Shown in pieces: positions 16,320 to 29,600 of a DNA stretch of 64,000 nt. A program made the translations under genes and the position numbers. Source of the DNA: Ianthella basta. Taxonomy: Eukaryota > Porifera > Demospongiae > Verongiida > Ianthellidae. The first letter of the stretch is position 1. Each line of letters starts with the position of its first letter. The stretch spans positions 7,026,535 through 7,090,534 of the forward strand of contig OZ025878.1 of NCBI GenBank assembly GCA_964019415.1, given 5' to 3'. Under the pieces are notes generated by a model. It did no database searches, had not been told where the DNA came from, and saw nothing but the letters and a program-made list of their open reading frames with translations.

Positions 16320-19300
16320 GCACACACACACACACACATGCACAGAGAAATCTCCAGCAAAGACAAACACATGACTGCTTATATCACATGCATTTACAGT
16401 GAGTAATTACAGAAACATAATGTACCAAGGAACCCACAGTCACCAGAGTAGCTAGTAGTCTGTGATGGCAAAAGCTACGTACGTTTGCTACAACACAGTA
16501 CGCGTGGGCCAGGTTCTGAAGAGCATTTAGAAGGGCAACCGTGCGAGTTAAGCTTTTCAACGCTACAAACGGTTGAAGAATGTTAGCGTGTACATATCAC
16601 GGCGTTCACCAGTTTCTACGCTGCTCCTGTCATGTCTTCCAGGCGGCGGAGTGAAGTCCTCCGAGGCGGGCGCGGCCATTATCGAAGAAGGCGCGGGGCA
16701 AAGTCGATGACCTTTCGGGCGCTGTCTCGAAGCTGTGTCTTTGCCCGTCAACCAGAAGTGCTGTAAGAGTCTGTTCCAGGATCAGAGGCGGAAGAAAACG
16801 TCCAAAGTTCGCTAAAACGTCGTTTAGAAGCCGGGTTTCAAAGTCCCTTGGCCTCGCAAACGGTCCACTTCCGGCCGAATAAAATGTCCGACAATATAAA
16901 TTCCATTAGTCTGGAGACCAGACCCTAAGCGCCCCTGCGCAAAATTAGGGTCTGGTGCAACTCGTATTCGGAAGTTGTGCAGGGATTTCAGATTCCGGCG
17001 CCTCTAATCAGATTACAGAACGCGCGAAATGCGGCGAAAGACGGATAATATCTGGCGCGAATATGGGAATATTGGTGCGCTAACGTCGAAGATAACATGA
17101 AGAACGAGTTTGGTTAATAGTTTCCCGCATCATGTTTCTCACACGCTCTACTTCTTCGCTTAGTCGCAAATACTTTTCAGTTTCCGCGAAGCAGGGTCTG
17201 CAAACAAAGGTGCGTTGCATGTTCGTCACCAAGAAGAGTCGCTGTGGATCCTGAAGCGGCTTGGAGTTCCTGGAGACACCTCAGTACACATTCAGACGAG
17301 ATCGATGCCAATAATCTCTGTTCTTTAGAGCCAACTGCTTTCTCGCAAAGCTTGCAATATTCCATTAGACGCCAAACTCGTTCTTCATGTTATCCTCGAC
17401 GTTAGCGCACCAAAATTCCCATATTTGCACCGGATATTATCTGTCTTTCGCCGCATTTCGCGCGTTCTTTAATCTGATTGGAGGCGCTGGAATCTTAAAT
17501 CCCTGCACAACTTCCCAATACGAGTTGCACCAGACCCTAATTTTGCGTGGGGGGCGCTTAGGGTCTGGTCTCCAGACTAAAACTCCCTAAACCCAATACT
17601 TCGCCCAATACATTCAATATCAATGTAAGCATTGAGGTACAACCGTAGGTTGGCGTATTATGTAATAGTTAAATGCTGACCAAGAGGTGTCTCTGAGATT
17701 TAGAGCACGAGGCACGAGGGCGCAAAGCGCCCGAGTGCTGAGTGGTCTAAATCTTCAGAGACACCGATTGGTCAGCATTTAAGTGTTATAGATCCCAACG
17801 ATTGGGCAAGGAGCGGCAGCGAATCAGTTTACCAACTCGTACTTGCGTCATCACGCGTCTTCCGGAAGTAGTTAGCAATTTCTGACAATGGCCGAGAAAA
17901 CGTCGTTTGGTTATTGGGTTTGTCATCTCGCAGCAGACGTTCCTAAAGGTCGGCAGTGGATGCGGCGCGTAAGCTAAAAGTAAGCTTACTCACTGTCAGA
18001 CCCGTCAGCCACAGCGTTTCCCACAGCGGTGTCCTAAGCCTGTTCCCAGCTCGTAACCAGTTCGCTCCCTACTCGGCTCTGGTTCGTTTGTCGACGAAAC
18101 AAGTAAGCTGAGTGACCTTTGCATCGTATGTTGTGGAGTTAGCTACTATTGTTGTCGCAGCTGCAGTTTCTCTCCATAGACCACGGGCCTAAGCCACGCC
18201 CATGCTCTAAATCGGTATTTAGAGCATAGGCGCGAACGCCGCGCGTGCCACGCCCATGCTCTAAATTGGCATTTAGAGCATAGCGCGAACGCCGCGCGTG
18301 CCACGCCCATGCTCTAAATCGGCATTTAGAGCATAGCGCGAACGCCGCGCGTGCCACGCCCATGCTCTAAATTGGCATTTAGAGCATAGGCGCGAACGCC
18401 GCGCGTCGAATTAGAACACGGCTAGACGAAATAGACCACGGCGTGAAACAAACCCGGGGAGTCTACGACGTTTAGAAACATCGTTTAGACGCACGTTACC
18501 ATGGCAACGGGATCTATATATATATACAGTGCAAGTTGCAAAATACAATGGTATTGAAGCCATAAAATAATGTAATATAATATAATATAATATAATGTTT
18601 GGGGACTTTGGGCACCCTGTGGCACAGACCATTGGTAAGATGGCAAACTTAAGGGAAATTTAACGATTTTAAATATGACAGAATTTTTAATTAGGCCTTT
18701 GTTAATTTGCAAGGTAGCGCCAAATCGCAAATATAAAATGCCATAGCCCCATATCATTGCTATAGCACATTTATACTGATATTGGGTGTTATAATAATTT
18801 AATATAAAAATCCAGCAAATGCTCACAAAACTTTGTAGGCAAGTACAAGTGGTCGATGAGGCTGTGCACTCAGCAGGGATTAGTAATTAAAGACTCTGCT
18901 GTTCAATTAGAAGGCTGACAATCTAGTGTGACGTCATGGAACGGTGACGTTTTATTGTGACGTCATGCAAACGTCACACCCTAGTCAATCCAAAATATAG
19001 GGTTCGTTTCGTGACGTCGCCTTTCGCACCTCAAAGACCTCCTTGAAGCGGCTGGCAGGAAGAAAGGGCCACCGCGCACGCTTCTCTTTGGCACCCATTG
19101 CCAGGAACTGTGTGCAAGCGCCAAGGGTGACTCGGAATTTGGGGGTTACGCGAGCGTGAGAGAGTTTCCATACGATTCTGAGTGCCTACTGCGCGAAGAC
19201 AGCGAATCAGTGGGTACTGGGAAGACGCACGGCCTTTGTGGAGGCAGAGCCTTGAGGAAGTGTTCCGAGAAATGCTGCCATAGTGCCAGCAGCGTACTCT

Positions 19301-22300
19301 TCAACCATTAGTCAAACGTGGGACGTTTCCACCCGGATGCGTATACGGTAGGCAGGAGCGCGCTCGCGCAAGTTGGCCTGCCGCGAGTCAATGCGCTCGA
19401 CTGGATGAAGGATCTTCTGGGTTAAGGCTATGCTGTGCTTGCCTGATTCAGTGAAAGAAATAAACTCCCATGCGGCTCATTGTGTATGTGCCTGTACACT
19501 ACAGCTTTCCGTAGTGTGTATTGCACCATAGACTTTAGCTATGGTGGCATTTCACATGCATAAACATAGCCATATGCATTGACACCATACACTTCCAGTG
19601 TGTGTGCACCTTACATTTCTTCCCTTACCCACTGGCACACCCACCACTGAAGGCAAGCGTTTTTTTTACAAGTGCTCCATCACCACCACTGACTTCCACA
19701 TTCACATATGGTGAGACAAATGGTGATAGGGTATTTGTACAGAATCCTGCCAAAGGCAAGCTAGCGCAAGTGCACAACTGCCAGCACTGACTGCCACATA
19801 CAAATACGTGTACTGTCAACATCACCATACACCTATAATGTCCGTGCCCAAATATTATAGTATTAATATACAACCACCAAATGCTACTATCCCATGGCAC
19901 CACATCCACGACACCACTACCACCACCATGCACCATCATCACAGTGCAAGTTGCAATCTGCGCATGCAGTATATGTGCAAGTGCTACTAGGAACAAGACC
20001 ACCAGTGCAAGTTGCCAAGGGTAACCACCCCGAGTGCAGGTAGAGTGTTTGTGCTATATATACACCACCACCACCACCACCACCACCACCACCACACAGT
20101 GCAAGCTGCAATCTGTGCATGCAGTGTATGCGCCAATGCTTCTATGAACAAGGCCACCAATGCAAGTTGCTGAGAGTAACCACCCCAAGTGCAAGTAGAG
20201 TGTTTGCGCTAGTTGAGGGAAGGAAAAACACCACCAGCGCAAGTTGCTGAAGGTCAGGGGGACCGGGCACCAGCATTGATTGGCATGCAGTGGGGGACCA
20301 CTATGAATGCAAGTACAGTGTTGGTGCTAGTCGAACAGCACAAGTTGGAGCATGCAGGATGCAGCAACAGGTATGCAACTTGCACTTGGGCACTATATGT
20401 GAACCGTGTTCTGCCCAAGTGCAAGTTGCATACCTGTTGCTGCATCCTGCTCCAACTTGTGCTGTTCGACTAGCACCAACACTGTACTTGCAGTCATAGT
20501 GGTCCTCCACTGCATGCCAATCGATGCTGGTGCCCGGTCCCCCTGACCTTCAGCAACTTGCGCTGGTGGTGTTTTTCCTTCCTTCAACTAGCGCAAACAC
20601 TCTACTTGCACTCGGGGTGGTTACTCTCAGCAACTTGCATTGGTGGCCTTGTTCATAGAAGCATTGGCGCATATACTGCATGCACAGATTGCAACTTGCA
20701 CTGTGTGGTGGTATCTATATATGTATACAGAGGAGTTGAGCAGAACGGTTGTTCGCGAACTCCTCCCGCGAGCAAGGACGCAACGACACCAAACTTTCCC
20801 AGATTACGGACGCCATACCCAGTCTCAATCCAAGGGGGGCGACGTGCTCAAAGAAGCCCCTGTCGAGGAGTGCGCGGCGAAAAACCTCCAAACGACCGTC
20901 CGCCATCTTGGATTTACAGAGAAAATATACGGTTATCCGCGCACGCTCCTATGCTGCCAATACAAAGTAAGAACCCCAACCGTTGTTCGCGAACTCCTCC
21001 CGCAAACGTCGACGAAAAGTGCCCAAACGTTCCCAGCTGTCGCACGCTGTACCTCACATCAATATATGGTGGTAGATGTGCTAAAATAAGCTGCTGCCGA
21101 GGAGCGCGGGGCGAAAACCCAGGATGAATCGACCGTCGGCCATCTTGGATCTGCGATAAACGTACAGCACCCCTCTACAGGATGCACTAGACCCCCTGCA
21201 GGAAGCACTCGACCACTTAACAGTTTACCCTCCTTTATACAGGGCCTTGCAGCTAGTATATCTATATATATAAAGAAGGAGTTGAGCAGAATGGTTATTC
21301 GCGAACTCCTCCTGCGAGCAATGACGCATCGACACCAAACTTTCCCAGATTACGTACGCCACACCCGGTCTCAATCTAAGGGGGGCGACGTGCGCTAAGA
21401 AGCCCCTGCCGAGGAGTGAGCGGCGAAAAACTTCCAAACGACCGTCCATCATAGGAGAGAGACACCAATTAATATTATTACATAAGGCACACATGCGCAC
21501 TGCCTTGGAAGGGAAATGTACAATGAGAAAAAAAAAGGAAAAAGGAAACAAAAGGTCATATAATACTAAATTTACAACAAGTTGCATTGCCTAAATACAT
21601 AATTATGTTACTGCAGTCACACACACATTGGCTATATCACAGTTGGCCTTCCGTGATGGCACGGTCAAAATCAATGCCACAGTCATCTGGCCGTCTGGAT
21701 GATCTCGATCCTCTGATTGCCCTGACTGCAGAACGTAAGTGGGCAAATGAGATGCGGCACCTAATCAGGTACATGATCTGTGAAAAAGGAATCTGTTTCT
21801 TGTCAGAGAGAGTATCGGCAATTCTTTTGAAAAAGATGGTACACTCCCTTGCCATACCTCCAGTGGAAGCAAAGACCAAAGGTGTGAAGACTCCGTGTTC
21901 GACTTCTCTCACCCTTTCAGCATATTGTCTCTTCTTCTCTTGCTCATGCATGCGGTACAGAGCAGTAAGATCCTTCTGGCGATAAGAGGGGGCAATTGGG
22001 TAGAAAACCCTAATGTCAAAAAAGGCCTCCTGTCCCTTACACCAGAAGTCACTTGCTCTCACATCAAGTCTTGCTTCATCCTCTCTATTTGCTGACCTGA
22101 ACTGGAATCTCTCATCATGTAGTGGCTGTAGTCTTGGCTCGGTTGAGACATTTGATGCTTGCTCTTTCAATAACTCAGCTGTCAGGTCACGGATCTCGTT
22201 GTGCGTTAAGGTGGGTATACCACCTTTATGACATGTCATAGCATGCTCCACCGAGAAAGCTGCGCCGAAACCGTCCATCATATTGGATTTACGGAGAAAA

Positions 22301-23995
22301 TATACAGTTTTCCGCGCACGCTCCTATGCTGCCAATGCAAAAGAGGAGCCCCGACCGTTGTTCGTAAAGTCCTCCCACGAGCGTCGATGAAAAGCGACCA
22401 AACGTTCCCAGCCGTGGCACGCTGTACCTCACATCAATATAAGGTGGTAGGCGTGCTAAAATATGCTGCTGCTGAGGAGCGCGCGGCGATAACCCAGGAT
22501 GAACCGAGCGTCGGCCATCTTGGATCTTGGAAGAAAGTATGCCGTATCCTAGGTGTTTGCGCAGGTGCGAGGATTGCACCCAAGCTAGCGCGATGCCGAA
22601 GCTGAGAAAAAGGAAAGGGGGTTGTCTCACACACAGAAACCATCAGCTTCTTACAACTATCCGTTGTTTGTCTACGGTGATCTTCAATGTAAATTTGCAT
22701 GCACGCATGGTAGCTAGGTCAGTCACACTGACATCACCAGGCCAGCCTGGACTATCCTTTGCCAGAACATGCATGACCAGCCAGTGCATTACTAGCTGGG
22801 GCCTGAGTAGCAATGGCATTACCAGCCTGTGTCCAACCAGCTGGCATACGCCAAGCACGCGGAGAGACCTGCCCAAAGGGCAGGTCTGTCCACTAGTATA
22901 TATATATATCCGTAACATGAAGCCATATGAAAATGTCAATTTGAAAACAATATAGGGGCTGCCTGTGGCAGCCCCTAAAAATTGTAAGGATGTAGGGATG
23001 GCATAAAAAGGACAGAAACAAGTAAAGGGTGTTACACAGTGGAGCATTAACCATGGTCCCAACATGCAAGAACATTGCACCTTATGGTCCTACATTCTTG
23101 AATGTAGGGACGATGGTTAATGCTCCACTGTGTAACAGCCTTTACTTGTTTCTGTCCGTTTTATGCCATCCCTACATCCTTACAATTTTTGTAGAAAATT
23201 TTTATTATTTCTAGTTTCTGTACTTTTTATAGTGGACAGCTAAGCTGAAGCAACACAAAGTCACTTAGTCTCAACCATAGGGCATTGGTGCAGGCATTAT
23301 ACCTCATTTCTGTAATCCTGGAGCTCTAGGTGTGGGCTAGCACCTAGGTTCCCAGCGAGGAACGGCGACCGGAAGCCAACAATGGCTGGGAAATGCACGC
23401 ACGACCGCGAAAGTCCTTCAAACGGCGCGCAAGTTAACTGCTGCAGCTGTTAACAATGGAACCAGTCACTCCGGTTTTATCTGGTTTAATTACGTAATTT
23501 GAAAATGGTGTCCGTCTCGCTTGGCCAAGCAACACGGCAGGAGTCGTGGCAAGCGCTATCTTCCGCACTAACTCGCGCCGTCTTCTAACCTACAAAGGAA
23601 TGCAGCCAGCCAATATTGATGCAATATGGTGCAAGAAGTATCCTGGTACCTCTGGTTTGTGCGCTACAGCTGTCAGAGAAGAAGAAGAGTAAGAAGAATA
23701 CGAAGACGCCGAAACGTGGGTAATGTCGAGGGCGCTCTCTACATGTAGGCACACCTTCGCTGGGAAGTAAGGTTAGTTATGTGCACTGTTCAGTCCCCGC
23801 TTCGTTATGGCAAGCTTCGTTTGCCGGTTTTCAGCCCTGTTCAGGAGTAGCGCGACTTTTTGTTTGTATTACAGAATACAAACAACCACTGCCATCCCTA
23901 CATAGACAGCACTACCGTGCTGTCTGATAATTATGCATCGACAGAATTATTGATGATAGGGAATTTTAGTCTGGGGGCCAGCCCCTCCACCTGTG

Positions 23996-24084
<89 letters not shown>

Positions 24085-26570
24085 ACATGCACATGCGTGC
24101 AAGTACACAAATTTTGTCTAACAGTCCTATATTACGATCTTCAGCCAATTTCAGTGTTAACTGAACCACTCTGTGGTCTATGTTAGACAGTGGACCACAT
24201 TCACAGCAAAGCCAATGGGTAGTTATGTAACAGCACGATACCATTGTTTCTGATGAATAAAAGTGACAAATCAGTGCCAAATTGTAGCCTTTAATTTTCT
24301 TCATTTTCTATTTCTGCAGCTGAGGAAGAGAAGAAGGAGTTATACCTATGTGAAGGTATGCAATATTGTACTGTCTCTGCTGCCTTTGAGTGCTTAGAAG
24401 AAATTGCAAGGTTGTTGGTGTCAGTTGTGTACAGTTCTGTGTAATCTGTGATCCTCCCCTTTTCCTTCTATCTTCTCCCTCTCCCTTCCTTTAGTCTTAC
24501 TGCTTGGTGACTCTGGTGTGGGTAAATCCAATCTCCAATCACGCCTCGCTCACAATGTGTTCAATTTGCATCCACCTGCAACTATCGCAGTGGATTTCAG
24601 CACCCGATTTATTGAGGTGGATTCCAAAACAATCAAGGTCCATTTATGGGACACAGGTTTGTGTGTCAACTAATGTGATACTAATGTACATGTACGTATA
24701 ATACTGGCACTATTCAGCAGTGGTGTGCAGGACCATGCTTTCTTGTTGTGAAATGCTCTGAACACAGTGCAAAGTAGTTGAATGAACACTTTCTGCCGAT
24801 ATGCTTTATACTAATGTTGCTGCAATCCCTTCACTGTGTCAGACTCTGTTCATTTTGCTTCTGCAGCTGGGCAGGAAAGATATCGATCCATCACCACATC
24901 GTAGGTTGCACATGCGACACATGTCTAGTTTTGTATTTGTTTACATTAGGTAATATGACACATGGTGTGAATTCTTGCATTGCCATGACTATACAAGTGA
25001 TGGCATGTGATATGCATGTGATCTGAAAGGAGCTTGAAACCAAAATCATCTTAGCACATGTAACTGGCAGCTAGATATGTGCCTGAATACGTAGGAAACA
25101 AAGCCTAACTGTGTTTGCTTGATTGAATGGTTTGAACAAATCTGCTGAATAGTGCCATGTATCATCAGCCATTGTTGGAAAATGGCACAGATGTTACAAT
25201 TATATATTGTCACTTGTTTGGAGGCTTTCACCTAGTGCTGTCAGTAAAATGTTGTGTAGTAGCCATCAAAATGGTTCCTTGTTGAGATCAATTTAGATTG
25301 AAACTAACCAAGTAAATTTTCTGGCTTTTCCATATGGGATAGTGCTACCCTAGGTTCCTATCTAGATCTTACATGACCCAATATGATTAGCACCAGTTGC
25401 AGCTAATTAGGGGCTGCTGCAGGCAGCCCCTATGGACTTTTTAGGGGCTGCCTGTGGCAGCCCCTATATTGTTTTTGTTTTGACATTTTGTTGTATGGCT
25501 TCGTGTCCCACTTTCGGTGGTATATATGTTGGCATGTCAGTTTATATATTACGTAAACTACGGCAGTATACCTGTGCCAGATTTTATATTATAATGTAGT
25601 GACCAAAGTATTGAGGATAGGGAATTTATATTGTTCGATAATGGCCGCGCCTGCCTCGGAGGACTTCACTTCGCCTCCTGAAGCACATGACACGAGTAAC
25701 ATAGAAACTGGTGAGCGCTGTGATATGTTCACGCTAACATTTTCAACCATCTGTAGCGTTGAAAAGCTTAGCGCACACAGTTGCCCTTCAAAATGCTCTT
25801 TAAAATGTGGCCCACGCGTACTGCGCTGTAGCAAACCACGTACGGAGCTTTTGCCATCACAGAACAATAGCCACTATCGCGACTGTGGGTTCCTTCGTAC
25901 ATTTTGTTTCTGTAATTACTCTTTGTAAATGCACGTGCTGCAAGCAGTCATGTGTCTGTGCTGGTGGAGATTTCTCTGTGCTTGTGTGTGTGTGTGTGTG
26001 TGTGACGTCATCAAAATGGCGGCATAGAGGCCACGTGGCCTCAGAAGGCGCTCGCGCGAATAGACACCAGCACGGAGGTGGCACGTTTTCTGCTGCTCGA
26101 CGGACTTTCCAACAAGAACGGGACCTATAGTAACAGCATTGCGGCCCCTCGTCGGCAGCAAATGCCACTTCTGGATGCAAGACCATCAAGCGCCTCTGGT
26201 GACTACGCAGCGTGGCGTTCTACAGACCGTGGACATCCTTCCACCACACCATCTACTGGAGGAGGCTGAGTTCAGGGCATCGATTGATGGTGCCACTCAG
26301 CTCTTTCCATCGTCCCTCCAACCTCTTTCGACTTCCCACGGTGAACTTGCACCTCCCTGGGAGATAGTCTTCCATCTTTTGTGCACTAGAAGCGAGGCGA
26401 CTGCTCAGTTCATCCATGGCACCACCCAACAATGGGCTTCCGTGCTCGCCCATGTAGCATGGAGCCTAGTTCGGGATCGGATTGCCTTCGTGACACAGTG
26501 GACTGGGCTGCAGCCTTGTCTGCCACTGCGTGGCAGAAAGGCGAGGGTAGCCTTCTTTTCAAGTTCAAGT

Positions 26571-26656
<86 letters not shown>

Positions 26657-29600
26657 AGGTCACAGAGGTGTATGACACAATGTCATGTTTATCTATTGTG
26701 AGTGACAGAGCAGCGACCCAAGAGAGCAAGTATTTCGAGTTGGGGTGGTAGCCCCACGAGTTTTTTCTTTAACTCGAAATACTTGTTTCCGCTATTGTTA
26801 CAATGTTTGCGAAAATTACACTATTGTAATTCTGTCAGCAAAAGGGGCACCCAGCTGTACAGAAGTTTCAAGTTGTTCATCAATTCTACTGTGGCATCTA
26901 GCACCGAATGTAAGGTGAAAGGTGGAACGATGGCCAACTTGGATGATTTGGAGCATACATTGGTGACGGCGAAGGCCTGCACTAACAATGAAACGACTTT
27001 GTTGAAGCTGCTTTTGTCGGAGCACAAGGTAGCTACCGGTGCTTCGTGCTGTATTGAAGCAGCTCTCTGTCAAGCGTTCTGGAGTAGCCAGAATGGCCGA
27101 CATTGTAGAAAGACCTCTGTGCATGGCTCAATTGGGCTGCATTCACCAGGATGAAGTGCGGTGAAGATTTCTTGCACCTGACCTATGTAGCTACGAAATG
27201 CGCAAGGTAAAAAAAAGATCCACAGCTTACCATCCTTAATATTCATCCATAGATAGCTGGACTAAGACTCTGGAAGGTATGCACCTTACCACTCTAGTAC
27301 ATATGCGTGGATGCACTAGAGCAAACGAAGTGCACCATATACGTGTACGAATATCAATCAATCAATCAATCACCACAGCTTATCTCCTATGCAGGAGGTC
27401 GCCGCTATCTTTACAGTATTTAAAAATTTATGTCATAGTTCAGTGTAACATCTATGCATAGTCTATAGTCAATATGTAGTAGTATTCAAATCTGTAGCTA
27501 GAAACTGTCAATCCATTTCTTTCTAGGTCTTCCTCTTGGCCTTTTCCCTGCAATTTCCTCAGTGTACGAATATATCTACCATATTCTTCAGGACATTTCT
27601 AGATTAGACCATGGTGAAATGGCAGGTAGTGCATCCGTTGCAACCCAAATGGCACTCTAACTTACAGGAGAGTCTTACCAAACCAATTGAGAAAAGGACA
27701 AGTCGCTACAATGGGTGTAAGAGTGTAAGTTGCAGCTTTCTGATGGCGAAAATGTGTCCCATTATTCATATTGCCACCGCCTGGTGTTCTGTACAACCGT
27801 TCTCGATGGAGACGAAGAGATTTCCTTTGAAGCTTCTGCTGTGACCAGGGCTTGAGTGTGCTCTACTGCCTAGCAAGTAAAAGTGGAGAGATACTCATGT
27901 CCCGTGATGTGCGAGACAGTGTCTTGAGATATGGTATTCGGGACACTTGTGTGAAATTCCGTTGTTACTCCTCACAGGAAAGGCTGATTCAGCTCTAGGT
28001 TGGTGTACCACATTTGTTTCACAAGCCCTTGTAACTGTCTAAGAATGGCACCAATTGGCCCTCGTAGGCTGAGAACGGGCATCATGAATAACCATGTATG
28101 GAATAACGAGAGCCCCATTATTCATTTGTCTTGTTGCCTACCACATGCAATAATGAGGTCTAGGGAATTTCTGTTTCCTAGGGAACAACCGGAAGTGGCA
28201 AGAGGTCCATTGTTTTTTGTTGACATTTTGTTGTATGGCTTTGTGTTACACTTCCGGTGGTACATATGTGTGTGTGTGTGTACTTGATTGTGTTTTGGCA
28301 ACTCTGAGAATGTGCAAACTGTGTATAAGGTATGTAAATTAATGTACTGCGTCGTCGTGCACATATGTCAAATGATTGTTGGCTCTATTCATGTCTGCTT
28401 CAATCAGTTGTGGTCATTCTTGCCTATGAAGTGTGTTCACAAGTTTATTGATGAATTACGCAAAATTAGTTGCAATAGCTACTATGTTGATAACACAGCA
28501 ACAACCGGAGAGAGCAAGTATTTCGAGTCGGGGCAGCAGCCCCAAGAGGTTTTTAACTCGAATCAGAAGTTAAGAAGTGCTAGCTGATGTGCATTGCATG
28601 ATGCCATTCTCTACTAGCTGTTACTTCCCTCAATTACCACACAAGCATATACTGCTATTTTGTTTCACATTTTATTCCACGGATATTGGACACATGGTAT
28701 AGTCTTGTTCCCTGAGCACTTCTGGCTGACAAAGATGCTGAAGATGTTCAGGTACAGACAGTGTGGGGCGTGCAATACAAGTGGTTAGGGAATCCACATG
28801 ATCATGTGGATTCCCTAACACCAGTATTGAAACACCCTACACTGTCTGTACCTGACCATCTTCCTAATTCATATACCTTAATTCATTTTAATTCATAACC
28901 CTAACCCTATACATCAATGAATTCCCTTGGCCCAAATGTCCATCATGTGAGCAGCATAGTATTTTATTTACACTGCAGTTACAACCAACCCTAAAATGAC
29001 GATATCTCTCTGCATTCCTAGCTTGCTAGTTGTTTGCACAATAACTCACTGCATATACTGAAGACATATGTATATACCACATTTCTCCATATAGAAGCTG
29101 GACTCCAATAGAGGCCAGGGCTCAAATAGAAGCCGGGTTTAGAGCAACAACACTAATTATGCTGTAATAGTGGCTGGGTCCAAATTGACGCCGGGTCTGG
29201 AATCAACGTACTTGAATGCTTCAATATCTGAGGTGCATGCTTTAGGTACGAATTGATTGTGGTGCAATGACTCAAGGTAGTGGTTACTTCTCACAACTGT
29301 CACCTCCTAGAAAGAGCTCAACACACGCGGATCTCAACGGCAGCCATGTGTTGTCACAGATTTTTTATAGGAAACATGGCTAGGTATCAGTTCGGGTATC
29401 AGTATCAGGTATCACATTTTAAAAGAAGCTGAGCTCAACTAGAAGCTGGGCTTGAATAGAGGCCAGGTCAAAAACATCTGGAAAGAAATAGACGCCCGGG
29501 CCTCTATTTGGTTAAATACGGTACACTGCTCCTGCAATGAACAGGGAAGTGATACACTGTACCTTCTGCACATTTTCCTGTGGTAACATTTCTACACAAT

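Noticed and set aside
26139-26570. Open frame of about 140 codons inside the long repeat-family A copy
   Set aside because: It is absent from the short copy, runs into the TG tract and matches nothing I recognise. Left unannotated as a gene.
26702-27154. 150-codon frame in the gene 3 intron
   Set aside because: It starts inside a repeat-family terminal hairpin and shows no known motif. A minus-strand frame overlaps it.
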